A stretch of 64,000 nt of DNA from an uncultured Roseobacter sp. (GTDB taxonomy: Bacteria; Pseudomonadota; Alphaproteobacteria; Rhodobacterales; Rhodobacteraceae): assembly GCF_947493125.1 (NCBI RefSeq), contig NZ_CANLQB010000002.1:186001-250000 (forward strand). Direction: 5' to 3'. A program made the position numbers and the translations under genes. Shown one piece after another: positions 45,472 through 54,927 of the stretch. Every line of letters starts with the position of its first letter. The first letter of the stretch is position 1. The notes below the pieces were generated by a model that saw only the letters and a program-made list of their open reading frames with translations, did not search any database and had not been told where the DNA came from.

Positions 45472-45637
45472 GGCGGGAAGCCTTCGGTAGATTTACGAAA
45501 TGGTCAGGCGCTGCAGAGCAGGCCATCCGGAGCATGGTTATGACGGCCTCAGCCCAACCAGATCCCGCGATACATCTCGTATTCCTCCGTCTTGAGTAAG
45601 CTCTGGTTACAGGAGAATTTCTGCTTTGTCGACCGGC

Positions 45638-46795
45638 TCACGCCAGTTTCATCAACTCTTCGCGTGTGAGCCGAAAACCGGATGCGATCCACTGCTTTTC
45701 GACGGACTTGAGATGGGCACCCAGAGCCTTGCCGGTGAACCTTTGCATGAAATCTTTTGCGCTGACGGGCAACTGCGCGTCGGACGCTTTTTTCAAGGCT
45801 GTCAATGCCGTTCGGTCGACCGACTTCTGCGCCAGCGCCGCGCGCATGATCAGGGTGTGCGCTGCCATCTGAAACCCGTGGCGGTAGGCGACTTCGGGCT
45901 CAGGCATCATATCGCGCATCACCTCGGCCAGACGTGCAAGTGTCTTTGCATCACGGTTGCGGAGGCGCAGCCGATCCGGGACGGCATCGCCACCCAGAGC
46001 AGCGAGTCGCAGACGCCAATCAGGTTCAAAACCCAATTCGGCCTCCAGATGCACCACCGGACCCACCAACGTCGTGTCACTGCCCGGCAAAAGAACCGGC
46101 AAGACACCCGTTTGCCGCATCGACGCCAGCGCTCGCGTCGGCTCCGGTGCCGCCAAAAGACGGCAGATTTCCTGACCGACGCGCTCAGCCGAAAGCCGCG
46201 CCAATCCATCGGTATTCGCCGCAATCGCGGCCAAGGCGTCAGGATCAAACCCATCTGATGGGTTCGCGTACCACGCATGAAACCGAAAGAAGCGTAAGAT
46301 GCGCAGATAGTCTTCGCGAATCCGCTGCTCTGCACTTTCAATAAAGCGGATGCGTCGGGCCAAACAGTCCTGCAACCCCCCGAGAGGATCGACGATTTGA
46401 CCGTCTTGCGTGGCATAAAGTGCGTTGAGAGTGAAATCGCGACGGCGGGCGTCGTCCAGGATATCTTTGGAAAAAGCGACAACAGCGCGCCGTCCATCGG
46501 TTGCCACATCCTTGCGAAAGGTCGTGACTTCAAAACCTGTCCCCCCAGCGACCACCGTGACTGTGCCGTGATCAAGACCCGTCGGCACAACTTTCAATCC
46601 GGCGGCCTCCGCCAATCGGCAGACCTCCTGCGGGGTCGCTGGCGTGGCCATATCGACATCCGATCCATTGATCCCAAGGATGGCGTCCCGGACACAACCG
46701 CCAACCATATAGACCGGGGTGCCTTCCGCACTCACCGCCGTACAGACAGCTTTGACGCCTGCGTCCGACAACCAGGCCGTATGAGGCGGGATCAT
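45638..46795 (-). CDS. cca: CCA tRNA nucleotidyltransferase / poly(A) polymerase family
   Basis: 385 aa. Class II nucleotidyltransferase that builds or repairs the tRNA 3' CCA. N-terminal catalytic motif GGCVRDAILG and DVDMATPA (two metal-binding Asp), VTTFRKDVATDGRR, RRRDFTLNALYA; head-to-body region EDYLRILRFFRFHAWY; helical tail. ATG 46795 overlaps the Nudix gene stop (ATGA); ATG 46816 is also in frame. Distinguishing CCA-adding from poly(A) polymerase is not possible from sequence reading alone, but Rhodobacterales have one such gene, normally cca. Confidence 0.9.
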   Translation of the reverse strand: MIPPHTAWLSDAGVKAVCTAVSAEGTPVYMVGGCVRDAILGINGSDVDMATPATPQEVCRLAEAAGLKVVPTGLDHGTVTVVAGGTGFEVTTFRKDVATDGRRAVVAFSKDILDDARRRDFTLNALYATQDGQIVDPLGGLQDCLARRIRFIESAEQRIREDYLRILRFFRFHAWYANPSDGFDPDALAAIAANTDGLARLSAERVGQEICRLLAAPEPTRALASMRQTGVLPVLLPGSDTTLVGPVVHLEAELGFEPDWRLRLAALGGDAVPDRLRLRNRDAKTLARLAEVMRDMMPEPEVAYRHGFQMAAHTLIMRAALAQKSVDRTALTALKKASDAQLPVSAKDFMQRFTGKALGAHLKSVEKQWIASGFRLTREELMKLA

Positions 46796-47388
46796 GTTGA
46801 GAGTTGGTCGCTCCATGCTCGCAACATACGCGCAGTCGCACCCCAGATGTAATAGGGTCCGTAGGGCACGGCAAAGTAGAGGCGCTTCTGTCCGCGCCAG
46901 CGGCGGGACTGGATCACAAAGTTCTCGGCGTTCAGAACGTGAGACAGCGGAACGGCGAAAACCTCATCGACTTCACCCGACTCGGGCAGAATATCGAAGG
47001 GGCCGGTCACTCTACCGATGACAGGTGTCACGATGAACCCCGTGACCGTCTCATGCGCGGGCAATGTGCCGAGTATCTCAACCTTTGATGAAGGCAAACC
47101 AATCTCTTCGCGCGCCTCCCGCAGAGCCGCTGCGACCACATCGGCATCCCCCTCATCCTGCTTCCCTCCGGGGAAGGCAATTTGACCGGGATGGTGTTTG
47201 AGCGCCGAGGAGCGTTTGGTCAGCAAAAGATGATGCGTACCACCCTGTTCGATGATCGGAGCGAAAACACCTGCGGGCCGCAACTTGCGACCCTCCGGCA
47301 AAACCGTTTCTGGATTGAGATCAAAGTCCGAGGACGGGCGCCCCGGGCGCGACAATGCCGCCCGGAGCTCCCCGATGTCATGTGTCAT
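46792..47388 (-). CDS. CoA pyrophosphatase (Nudix)
   Basis: About 198 aa. Nudix hydrolase of the NudL/CoA-diphosphatase type: LLTKRSSALKHHPGQIAFPGGK precedes the Nudix box (ALREAREEIGL), with the UPF0035 motif. It hydrolyses CoA and derivatives. ATG 47388 lies inside the end of hslO (11-bp overlap), and its stop overlaps the cca start; so hslO-nudix-cca form a tightly packed operon. Confidence 0.9.
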   Translation of the reverse strand: MTHDIGELRAALSRPGRPSSDFDLNPETVLPEGRKLRPAGVFAPIIEQGGTHHLLLTKRSSALKHHPGQIAFPGGKQDEGDADVVAAALREAREEIGLPSSKVEILGTLPAHETVTGFIVTPVIGRVTGPFDILPESGEVDEVFAVPLSHVLNAENFVIQSRRWRGQKRLYFAVPYGPYYIWGATARMLRAWSDQLST

Positions 47389-48367
47389 GACTGTCCTGTT
47401 TGGCCTCAAATCCGACGGTGGCCGGATCCAGATCGTAGTGCGCTCCGCAAAACTGACAGTCCGCCGTCACGCGGCCCGCATCGGTTGTCATCTTTTCGAT
47501 GTCGCGCGCCGAGTAGATCGACAAGCTTTGGCGCACCCGATCCTCCGAACAGGTACAGCCAAACCGGACCGTCTGTGTTTCGAAAACACGCGGCTGCTCC
47601 TCATGGAAAAGACGCAACAGCAGATCGTTCGGTGCCAGCAACGGGCCGATGAGCTCCATATCCTCGACCGTGTCCAGCAGAATGTTGACGCGGTTCCAGT
47701 TTTCCGCTTCGTCATCCTGCACGAGATCGGCGGCAGAGAGGGTTTCGCCATTGCCATCGCCCCCCGCCACGAAAGGCGAAGCTTTCGGCATATGCTGCAG
47801 CATCACCCCTCCCCCGCGCCAGTGTTCGGCCACACCGGGTTCGGTCGATGTCCCGAAGCTGAGGGAGAACCGTGTTGGCAACTGTTCAGATTGCGCGAAA
47901 TAAGTCTCGGCACAGGATGCGAGCGAGCCGCCCTCAAGCGGCGTGATACCCTGATATGGGGTCATGCCCTTGCCCTGGTCGATCATGATCGCAAAGTACC
48001 CTTCGCCCACCTGGTCAAACGGAGCACCCTCTGTCAGTCGGTCGGCGTCATAGCTCGCGTAGGCCCGGATCCGTGCGGAATCGCCCTCCTTTTCAGGTCC
48101 GTAGTAGTCAGTGGCGATCATGCGGACCGCACCTTTTGATTGGACCTGAAGCTGCAATTTCCACCGAAGCTTGATGGTCTGACCGATCAATGCCGTCAGC
48201 AGAGCCATCTCGGCAACCAAGGCTTCGACCTGCGGCGGGTAGTCATGCTGCTGCAGGATACCATTCAATGCGCCATCAAGCCGCGCAACACGACCACGGA
48301 TGTCGCTGGCATCAAGTTGAAAGGGCAGGACAGTATCGTCCCACGCGATCTGATGTCCAAGTGTCAT
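47378..48367 (-). CDS. hslO: Redox-activated chaperone Hsp33
   Basis: About 329 aa. Holdase that becomes active when its zinc is released on oxidation. Conserved Hsp33 sequence throughout (DASDIRGRVARLD, ALLTALIGQTIKLRWKLQLQVQSKGAVRMI, AETYFAQSEQLPTRF, MLQHMP) and a C-terminal Zn site CTCSEDR...CQFCGAHY with all four cysteines. ATG 48367 has AAGGA upstream; longer in-frame starts up to 48469 lack similarity. First gene of hslO-nudix-cca. Confidence 0.95.
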   Translation of the reverse strand: MTLGHQIAWDDTVLPFQLDASDIRGRVARLDGALNGILQQHDYPPQVEALVAEMALLTALIGQTIKLRWKLQLQVQSKGAVRMIATDYYGPEKEGDSARIRAYASYDADRLTEGAPFDQVGEGYFAIMIDQGKGMTPYQGITPLEGGSLASCAETYFAQSEQLPTRFSLSFGTSTEPGVAEHWRGGGVMLQHMPKASPFVAGGDGNGETLSAADLVQDDEAENWNRVNILLDTVEDMELIGPLLAPNDLLLRLFHEEQPRVFETQTVRFGCTCSEDRVRQSLSIYSARDIEKMTTDAGRVTADCQFCGAHYDLDPATVGFEAKQDSHDT

Positions 48368-48448
48368 TGGGGTTTCCTTATCGCCAAGGGGTTGGCATAC
48401 CGGCTCCATATAACCGTCCTGGGTGCGTTGAAAAGAGGGCAAGCCAGA

Positions 48449-48886
48449 ATGATCAGGCGCGTCGGACATGCGCCCCGTGCAGACCGAAACTACACTCTGC
48501 GACCCGGTGCATATGCAATACTACCAATTCAAGGGCGTGTTCTGCTCACTGCTCAGATCTCTGACGTGGTCGATATTCAGCTTCCGGGGGGAGGGATCGA
48601 TCCTGGCGAGAGTACCGTTCAAGCATTGCATCGAGAGGTTATGGAAGAGACAGGATGGCGCATATCGGCGCCCCGCAGGCTTGGCGCCTTCCGACGCTTT
48701 GTGTTTATGCCCGAATATGGCATCTGGGCCGAGAAGCTTTGTCATATCTACGACGCGCGCCCCGTTCGCCAATTGAGCGCACCTTCCGAACCCGACCACG
48801 AGACCCGGGTCATGACGCCGAAGGATGCTGTGAAAAGCGTCGGCAACGACGGGGACAGACTGTTCTTGAAACGCTACTTTTCCTGA
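48449..48886 (+). CDS. Nudix hydrolase
   Basis: 145 aa. Nudix box present (GGGIDPGESTVQALHREVMEETG, residues about 47-69 in pieces), preceded by LLTAQISDVVDIQLPGG. Substrate unknown; similar proteins act on ADP-ribose or other nucleoside diphosphate derivatives. ATG 48449 has GAGGG 10 bases upstream; the frame extends upstream through hslO antisense but without Nudix similarity. The end overlaps the RsbU-type gene by 13 bp, converging. Confidence 0.85.
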   Translation: MIRRVGHAPRADRNYTLRPGAYAILPIQGRVLLTAQISDVVDIQLPGGGIDPGESTVQALHREVMEETGWRISAPRRLGAFRRFVFMPEYGIWAEKLCHIYDARPVRQLSAPSEPDHETRVMTPKDAVKSVGNDGDRLFLKRYFS

Positions 48887-50154
48887 GATGGGCCGGTAAA
48901 CTCAAACAGGATGCCGGAGACGTCGTCCGGGAATTCCGTGAGGCCAGACATGTCAACCATAGACTGTACAAGAGCCTCGAACAGCGCAGGTCCCCGCACC
49001 GCCTGATGCGTTCGCAGGAGCGTCTCAAGCCCATCCTCGCCCAGGAGGCCACCCTGTGCATCAGGGCATTCCGTGACGCCATCCGACAAGATCAACAACC
49101 TGTCACCTGGCTTTAACTGCATCTCGAACTGCGAAAACGTGACGCCGGACATGAGCCCAACAGGGAAACCCCCTGTCCCGTCCTGCTCCATCTCACCATC
49201 AGACCTCTGGATGACCGGATGAGGATGGCCAGCCTGCCCTGCCACGACACGCCCCGTGGCGAGATCAATATCGGCCAGCATCATCGTAAAGTAATGCTCC
49301 GTCTCCATCTCATCGAGGACGAGTTCGTTTAGCGTTTCGATGGCCTCTCGAGGCGGCCGAGACTGATAACCGTCGTCGGTCTTCTCCAATGCGATGTTCT
49401 GATCCAGTGCTGTCGCAGATAGGTAACCAGCCAGACGCGCGGTCATCAGAGCCGAACTGATGCCATGGCCCGAAACATCAATGGAAAAGAGGCCGAGGTG
49501 CCCCTCAGCTGCCGGGAAAAACCCGACAAGGTCGCCTCCGACATGGCCACTTGATCGCAACAACAGCGAAAGGTCACCACCATCGAAGGATTTGAAGCGT
49601 TCCCGAACCAGCGACTGTTGCAGCTGTTTCGCTTCTATCAGGTCGCTGTCCAGCGAATCATATAACCGCTGCAACTCGTCCAGAGTTTCCGTAATGACGC
49701 GGTTCTTCAGGGTCAGTTCACGCTGCATTTCCAAGATACGCTGGCCAGCCGTCAGCCGGGCGCGCAGCTCGTGCCCGTCAACAGGTTTGGTGAGAAAGTC
49801 ATCCGCGCCCGCATCCAAACCCTCGGCGACGTCATTCTTCTCGCTCTTCGATGTGAGAAGAATGAAGTAGCTGTAGTCTTCACCGGATATCTCCCGGAAA
49901 GCTTTGCAAAACTCGATGCCACTCATCCCCGGCATCATCCAATCGCTCAGGATGAGCTCGGGCGCGCGCTGTTTGCAGGCTGCGAGTGCCGCCTCCCCCG
50001 ACTCCGCCTCAATGACATCGTACCCCCACCGCTTCAACGAGCTTGAGAGGATCTTCCTCTGAAGCCGACTGTCATCAACGACAAGCACGAGCTTGGCCCC
50101 CTCCGAATGATCGGACGAGCCTGACAATTCTGGCGCAGGCAAATCAGCTTTCAT
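48874..50154 (-). CDS. Response regulator with PP2C/SpoIIE phosphatase output
   Basis: About 426 aa. N-terminal receiver (about 20-140): acidic residues Asp27-Asp28, phosphoacceptor Asp71 (LILSDWMMPG), Thr in LLTSKS, Lys in DDFLTKPVDG. Linker coiled coil (about 150-195). C-terminal RsbU/SpoIIE-type serine phosphatase: GGDLVGFF, LFSIDVSGHGISSALMTA, LILSDGVTECPD. Likely controls an anti-sigma antagonist in a general stress partner-switch (inference; no RsbV/RsbW gene in the window). Divergent from an Hpt protein gene. ATG 50154 fits; ribosome-binding site weak. Confidence 0.9.
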   Translation of the reverse strand: MKADLPAPELSGSSDHSEGAKLVLVVDDSRLQRKILSSSLKRWGYDVIEAESGEAALAACKQRAPELILSDWMMPGMSGIEFCKAFREISGEDYSYFILLTSKSEKNDVAEGLDAGADDFLTKPVDGHELRARLTAGQRILEMQRELTLKNRVITETLDELQRLYDSLDSDLIEAKQLQQSLVRERFKSFDGGDLSLLLRSSGHVGGDLVGFFPAAEGHLGLFSIDVSGHGISSALMTARLAGYLSATALDQNIALEKTDDGYQSRPPREAIETLNELVLDEMETEHYFTMMLADIDLATGRVVAGQAGHPHPVIQRSDGEMEQDGTGGFPVGLMSGVTFSQFEMQLKPGDRLLILSDGVTECPDAQGGLLGEDGLETLLRTHQAVRGPALFEALVQSMVDMSGLTEFPDDVSGILFEFTGPSQEK

Positions 50155-50304
50155 ACAATACTCGGCCCTTGGCAGTCGTGCTTTAGGCCCGGAATGCTTA
50201 AAGACCGGTGAAATATCCAATTTGCTGCAAGAAACTCCTCTTCAAAAAACCTGTTGTTAGGTTTGGTGTGTCACCGATAGGATAGACGTTTGGGAGACTG
50301 TGCG

Positions 50305-50637
50305 ATGATTGACTGGGATAGGGTCGCAACACTCAAAGAGGAAGTGGGCGCAGAAGACTTTGATGAAGTTGTCGAATTGTTCCTCGATGAAGTCGATGCT
50401 GCAATCGACGATCTCGCTGCGCAAAAGCAGCATCCCGATCTGGAGGACAAACTTCATTTCTTGAAAGGCAGCGCGTTGAGCCTCGGGTTCCGGTCTTTCT
50501 CTGACCTGTGTCAAGCAGGCGAAAGCGCCGCCGCGAACGCATCTGGCGTGGTTGTGGATTTGGATGAGATCCTTCGATGCTATGCTCAGTCGAGAGAAGC
50601 GTTTTTGTCTGACCTGCAGAGCAAGGTCGCCAGTTAA
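50305..50637 (+). CDS. Histidine phosphotransfer (Hpt) protein
   Basis: 110 aa. Four-helix Hpt domain: the phosphorylated His51 is in LHFLKGSALSLGF, the classic HxLKG motif, with an acidic first helix. Carries phosphoryl groups between a hybrid kinase and receivers. ATG 50305 has GGGAG about 10 bases upstream. It lies head-to-head with the RsbU-type response regulator, its most likely partner (inference). The stop overlaps the SDR gene stop by 4 bp. Confidence 0.9.
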   Translation: MIDWDRVATLKEEVGAEDFDEVVELFLDEVDAAIDDLAAQKQHPDLEDKLHFLKGSALSLGFRSFSDLCQAGESAAANASGVVVDLDEILRCYAQSREAFLSDLQSKVAS

Positions 50638-51452
50638 TCCAGCAAATAGAGCTGAGACAGCCGATCCGTGCCAAGCTCCTCGACGGCCTGAGCGTGCAAT
50701 CGGCGCATGCCGTCGATCCAGCGATCATGATCCGCAGCTCGTCTTTGGGCATGAAGCGCCACCTCGGGATGAGGGAGGATAAGAAACCTCCCTGCTTCGA
50801 CGCCTTCAATGATCGCTTGGGCAACTTGATCCGCAGTCAGAAGTCCTTTCCCCTCCAGAACCCCTGACTCGTCGAAGCCGAGTAGCGGGGTCGCGACGTA
50901 CTGCGGGCAAACGACAGACACGTCCAGTCCGGCGTCGCCATGCGCGATGGCCAGCGACTCCGCAAAGCTTACGGCAGCATGCTTCGTCGCAGAGTACGCC
51001 GCATCTCCGATCTGATTGAGCAGCCCAGCCGCGGACGTGATCTGCACCAGGCGACCCGATCCACGTTCGAGCATGGACGGCAAAATGGCCCGCGCCGCAT
51101 AGACATGCGCCATGACATGAACCATCCAGTTCCGCATCCAGACATCGTCTGATGCCGATGCCGGATGGCCGGGTTGCCCGGCGAACAGTCCAGCATTCGA
51201 GACAAACATATCGACGGGACCGAATGCCTTAGTCACTTCGCCAATACACCCGCGTATGTCGCCTTCACGCGTGACATCACATTGGACACCCAAACATCCA
51301 ATCCGCTCAGCCGTCGCCCGAAGTGCCTTCTGATCACGATCGGCTATCGCGACCTCGGCACCGGACTGATGCAGTCGATAGGCCAGTGCTGCGCCGATAC
51401 CGCTGGCACCGCCCGTGATGATAATCGTCTGTCCTTCGAACATCTCACTCAT
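50634..51452 (-). CDS. Short-chain dehydrogenase/reductase
   Basis: About 272 aa. Rossmann-fold NAD(P)-dependent oxidoreductase: TGGASGIGAALA (TGxxxGIG), NAG in VSNAGLFAG, Ser in ITSAAG, and the catalytic YSATK. LSQLYLLD at the C-terminus. Substrate unknown. ATG 51452 lies 2 bases after the ilvA stop, so it is downstream of ilvA and probably co-transcribed. Confidence 0.88.
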   Translation of the reverse strand: MSEMFEGQTIIITGGASGIGAALAYRLHQSGAEVAIADRDQKALRATAERIGCLGVQCDVTREGDIRGCIGEVTKAFGPVDMFVSNAGLFAGQPGHPASASDDVWMRNWMVHVMAHVYAARAILPSMLERGSGRLVQITSAAGLLNQIGDAAYSATKHAAVSFAESLAIAHGDAGLDVSVVCPQYVATPLLGFDESGVLEGKGLLTADQVAQAIIEGVEAGRFLILPHPEVALHAQRRAADHDRWIDGMRRLHAQAVEELGTDRLSQLYLLD

Positions 51453-51454
51453 CG

Positions 51455-52690
51455 TCAAATCACGAACTGGGCGAGTGTTTCGTCATTGGTTATGTCAGTA
51501 TACGTAAATCCGGCAGCATCGAGCTCAGCCAAGAACCGCACAAAATTCTCCGGACGTGTCGTTTCGATCCCGATCAGGACCGACCCAAAATTCCGGGCCG
51601 ATTTCTTGAGGTATTCGAACCGGGCGATATCGTCGTCGGGGCCGAGGATCGAGAGGAACTCTTTCAGCGCACCGGGACGCTGCGGCATGCGCAGGATGAA
51701 GTACTTTTTTACACCGGAATATCTTTGTGCCCGCTCTTTCACTTCGGGCAGGCGCTCAAAATCAAAGTTGCCGCCCGAGGCGACACAGACAATAGTTTTC
51801 CCGAGGATCTCGGCCTTCAAGTCGGAGAGGGCCTCAATCGCAAGCGCACCCGCGGGCTCCAGAACGATACCTTCAACGTTGAGCATCTCGATGATGGTCG
51901 TGCAAATTCGGTCCTCTGAAAGATGCAGCACATCCTGCCGAACCACATCGTTGAGCCGGGCAAATGTCCGCTCCCCCAGCTTTGCTACGGCAGCTCCATC
52001 CACAAAGCTGTTAATCGGTGAAACATCGACAGGCCTCCCGACGTCCAAAGCGGCACCAAGACTTTGAGCGCCCGTTGGTTCCACGAATGTGTATTGAACC
52101 GCGTCGCCGAAGTAACCGCGCACGCCGGCGGACAGGCCGCCGCCGCCCACAGGCAGAACAATTCGGTCTGGATATCGTCCAAGCTGTACTTCGATCTCCA
52201 CCGCGACGGACGCCTGTCCCTCGATGACATCCTCGTCATCAAACGGCGACAGAAAATGCGCCCCTTCTGCTGCACAAAAAGCCTGCGCAGCGGCCAACGT
52301 CTCGTCGAAGTAGTCTCCAACCAGGCGGATATCCACATGATCAGCGCCAAACATTCGGGTCTTCTGAACCTTTTGCTGAGGCGTCGTCACCGGCATGAAG
52401 ACAACGCCGCGTACACCAAAGTGACGGCACATGAAGGCCACACCCTGCGCGTGGTTGCCGGCGCTGGCGCAGACGAACACATCCTTCTCAGCAATCACTT
52501 TCCGCATCGCATTGAAGGCCCCACGGAGCTTGTACGACCGGACCGGGCTCAAATCTTCACGCTTCAGCCAGATATCGGCCCCGAACCGCTCCGACAGATG
52601 ATCGTTGCGCAAGAGCGGCGTCGGCGGAAACACCGCACGCATGTCGCGCTCAGCCGCACGAGCGGCATCTGCAAAGGCGGAGGCGCGCAT
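51455..52690 (-). CDS. ilvA: Threonine ammonia-lyase (threonine deaminase)
   Basis: 411 aa. PLP enzyme making 2-oxobutanoate for isoleucine. Catalytic Lys54 in [13 protein letters not shown]; phosphate-binding loop GGGGLSAG; the C-terminal ~80 residues form an ACT-like regulatory domain ([16 protein letters not shown]). The end SDL/NFDFERL and length fit the single-ACT-like-domain type. ATG 52690 has AAGGA 8 bases upstream; upstream in-frame sequence lacks similarity (it is antisense to argG). Divergent from argG. Confidence 0.95.
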   Translation of the reverse strand: MRASAFADAARAAERDMRAVFPPTPLLRNDHLSERFGADIWLKREDLSPVRSYKLRGAFNAMRKVIAEKDVFVCASAGNHAQGVAFMCRHFGVRGVVFMPVTTPQQKVQKTRMFGADHVDIRLVGDYFDETLAAAQAFCAAEGAHFLSPFDDEDVIEGQASVAVEIEVQLGRYPDRIVLPVGGGGLSAGVRGYFGDAVQYTFVEPTGAQSLGAALDVGRPVDVSPINSFVDGAAVAKLGERTFARLNDVVRQDVLHLSEDRICTTIIEMLNVEGIVLEPAGALAIEALSDLKAEILGKTIVCVASGGNFDFERLPEVKERAQRYSGVKKYFILRMPQRPGALKEFLSILGPDDDIARFEYLKKSARNFGSVLIGIETTRPENFVRFLAELDAAGFTYTDITNDETLAQFVI

Positions 52691-52819
52691 CTGCTGGTCC
52701 TTCTTCAGCCAAGACCTTCGATCAGTAGGCGCGCAGCGCGATCCGGTCAACGCATCTGTCTTGCCGCCCCTGCCAAAACCCGATATCGCAGCCCCGATTT
52801 CGAGACGAAGGAACCGGTC

Positions 52820-54037
52820 ATGTCTGCGCCCAAGAAAGTCGTGCTCGCCTACTCTGGCGGCTTGGATACCTCCATCATTCTGAAATGGCTGCAAACCGAG
52901 TATGGCTGCGAGGTCGTGACCTTCACCGCCGACCTCGGTCAGGGGGAGGAGCTCGAGCCAGCGCGCAAGAAAGCCGAGATGATGGGTGCCGCGGACATCT
53001 ACATTGAAGATCTGCGGGAGGAATTCGTGCGTGATTTCGTCTTCCCAATGTTCCGGGCCAATGCGGTGTACGAAGGGCTCTACCTGTTGGGCACGTCGAT
53101 CGCGCGGCCGCTGATCTCCAAACGTCTCGTGGAGATTGCGGAAGAGACGGGTGCCGATGCCGTCGCCCATGGCGCCACTGGCAAGGGCAATGATCAGGTC
53201 CGTTTCGAGCTGGCCGCCTACGCACTGAATCCCGAGATCAAGGTGATCGCGCCCTGGCGCGAGTGGGATCTGTCGAGCCGCACCAAGCTCATCGACTTTG
53301 CCGAGAAGAACCAGATCCCCATTGCAAAAGATAAGCGCGGCGAAGCGCCCTTCAGTGTGGATGCCAATCTGCTGCACACCTCGTCGGAAGGCAAAGTGCT
53401 CGAAGACCCCGCCGTCGACGCGCCCGACTATGTCTACCAGCGCACGGTGCATCCCGAGGACGCGCCCGATACGCCCGAATACGTCGAGATCGGGTTTGAG
53501 AAGGGTGATGCCGTTAGCATCAACGGAGAGTCGATGTCGCCCGCGACGATTCTGACCAAGCTGAACGAGCTGGGCGGCAAGCATGGCTGCGGGCGGCTGG
53601 ACCTTGTGGAGGGGCGCTTTGTCGGCATGAAGTCGCGCGGCATCTACGAGACACCCGGCGGCACACTGCTGCTCGAAGCGCATCGCGCCATCGAGTCGAT
53701 CACACTCGACCGGGGGGCGATGCACCTCAAGGACGAGCTGATGCCGCGCTATGCCGAGCTGATCTACAACGGCTTCTGGTTCTCGCCCGAACGGACCATG
53801 CTGCAAGCGGCGATCGACGCGAGCCAGACCCATGTCACTGGCACCGTCCGGCTGAAACTCTACAAGGGCCACGTCCGGACCGTCGGCCGCTGGTCCGATC
53901 ACAGCCTCTATTCCGAAGCGCATGTGACCTTCGAGGATGACGCCGGTGCTTACGATCAGAAGGATGCCGCTGGCTTCATCCAGCTGAATGCCCTGCGCCT
54001 GAAGTTGCTCGCCGCGCGCGACCGCCGGTTTAAGTAG
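52820..54037 (+). CDS. argG: Argininosuccinate synthase
   Basis: 405 aa. Joins citrulline and aspartate in arginine synthesis. ATP-pyrophosphatase P-loop [12 protein letters not shown] at residues 9-20, then [15 protein letters not shown]-like region [20 protein letters not shown] and [20 protein letters not shown] 52820 has GAAGGA 8 bases upstream. Works with argJ at 23 kb in the same pathway. Confidence 0.98.
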   Translation: MSAPKKVVLAYSGGLDTSIILKWLQTEYGCEVVTFTADLGQGEELEPARKKAEMMGAADIYIEDLREEFVRDFVFPMFRANAVYEGLYLLGTSIARPLISKRLVEIAEETGADAVAHGATGKGNDQVRFELAAYALNPEIKVIAPWREWDLSSRTKLIDFAEKNQIPIAKDKRGEAPFSVDANLLHTSSEGKVLEDPAVDAPDYVYQRTVHPEDAPDTPEYVEIGFEKGDAVSINGESMSPATILTKLNELGGKHGCGRLDLVEGRFVGMKSRGIYETPGGTLLLEAHRAIESITLDRGAMHLKDELMPRYAELIYNGFWFSPERTMLQAAIDASQTHVTGTVRLKLYKGHVRTVGRWSDHSLYSEAHVTFEDDAGAYDQKDAAGFIQLNALRLKLLAARDRRFK

Positions 54038-54047
54038 GCCACTCTTC

Positions 54048-54743
54048 TCACCTGAGTTTCATGGTTTCGAGCGCGGTATAGTACGGAACCGCCTCAGCCA
54101 TCAGAGACTGCATATCAGGCTCTAACCTAGGCAAATCCCCCTCAGCTCCAGCGAAGCCGGTGCTTTGATGCACTGCCCCGTACCAATGGGCGGCCCAGAT
54201 GCCGTCCTCGGCCCGAGGTCCGGCTGGCCAGTGCAGCATCGCCGGGTCGAAGGGCAAACCAATAGCCTTGCATAACAGGCGCAATATCCGGTCGGGGTCG
54301 ACGCGAATGTCTGTGCTGTCGATCACGATACCGCCAAGCGCGTCATAGATTCGAACCTGCTGAGCAAATCCGATGTCATCCAGCGTCGGTCGTTCGCGCT
54401 TTGCAGCATAGCTGGCGATGACCCGGGCGGGATGGCGGATCAGATGCACATTCACGCAGTCCTGCGCCCAGTCCAGCGGGAAGCCATCGAGCATGTGATG
54501 CGGCATGTGTTTCATATAGAGGTGTGGTGTAGTCGGATCGGCCGCACAGATCTCTGCTACTCGGAATGCGTCAGTCTCATGCGCTGCCAGGATCTCCGTC
54601 CGCATCGGATGATCTGCGCCTGACCCCGCCAGATAGGCCGCGTAAAACGGCTCGTCCATCACAGAAAAATCCGAGCGCGCGCCGAAACTGTACATCATCG
54701 CCGTCGAGAGATTCCGCGGGCCGGACCACATGGCGATCTTCAT
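54048..54743 (-). CDS. Sulfotransferase-like protein
   Basis: 231 aa. N-terminal IAMWSGPRNLSTAMMYSFGAR resembles a PAPS/phosphate-binding loop of branched-chain or sulfotransferase-like P-loop proteins; HLIRHPARVIASYAAKR matches the conserved 3'-phosphate Arg/Ser region. Short for a sulfotransferase but full-length for this bacterial group. Substrate unknown. Convergent with argG, 10 bases apart. CysQ, which removes PAP, is encoded at 9 kb. Confidence 0.75.
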   Translation of the reverse strand: MKIAMWSGPRNLSTAMMYSFGARSDFSVMDEPFYAAYLAGSGADHPMRTEILAAHETDAFRVAEICAADPTTPHLYMKHMPHHMLDGFPLDWAQDCVNVHLIRHPARVIASYAAKRERPTLDDIGFAQQVRIYDALGGIVIDSTDIRVDPDRILRLLCKAIGLPFDPAMLHWPAGPRAEDGIWAAHWYGAVHQSTGFAGAEGDLPRLEPDMQSLMAEAVPYYTALETMKLR

Positions 54744-54845
54744 GCCAACGACCCGATGATTGTTTCAAATGACATCAAACTGCCCTCCACATGTTTCAAT
54801 TGAAGCTAGAAAGGGCTCCTGCGGATGCCAAGCCCGTAAACTCAT

Positions 54846-54877
54846 CTCACCAGCCCGTGACATCGCAGGCTCGTGAG
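54846..54877 (+). promoter_or_regulatory. Imperfect hairpin in the msrA leader
   Basis: CTCACCAGCC (54846-54855) and GGCTCGTGAG (54868-54877) pair at 9 of 10 positions with a 12-base loop, 50 bases before the msrA start. A T-richer stretch follows. Confidence 0.35.
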
Positions 54878-54881
54878 TTGT

Positions 54882-54920
54882 TTGGCTGGCCAAGACTCGG
54901 CAGATTTTTGGCCAAAGGAG
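54882..54920 (+). promoter_or_regulatory. TTGGCC palindromes overlapping the msrA ribosome-binding site
   Basis: TTGGC/GCCAA palindrome at 54882-54893 and a perfect TTTGGCCAAA at 54907-54916. The segment TGGCCAA (54887-54893) can pair with TTGGCCA (54908-54914), which abuts AAAGGAG (54914-54920), the msrA ribosome-binding site. Could limit translation or bind a regulator. Confidence 0.35.
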
Positions 54921-54927
54921 ATACGCT

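Noticed and set aside
46595-46816. Upstream ATG 46816 as the cca start
   Set aside because: ATG 46795 overlaps the preceding stop as ATGA, a standard coupling pattern, and needs no extra overlap.
51455-53923. ilvA frame extended to 822 codons over argG
   Set aside because: Only the last 411 codons resemble threonine deaminase; the rest is antisense to argG, and a good ribosome-binding site precedes ATG 52690.
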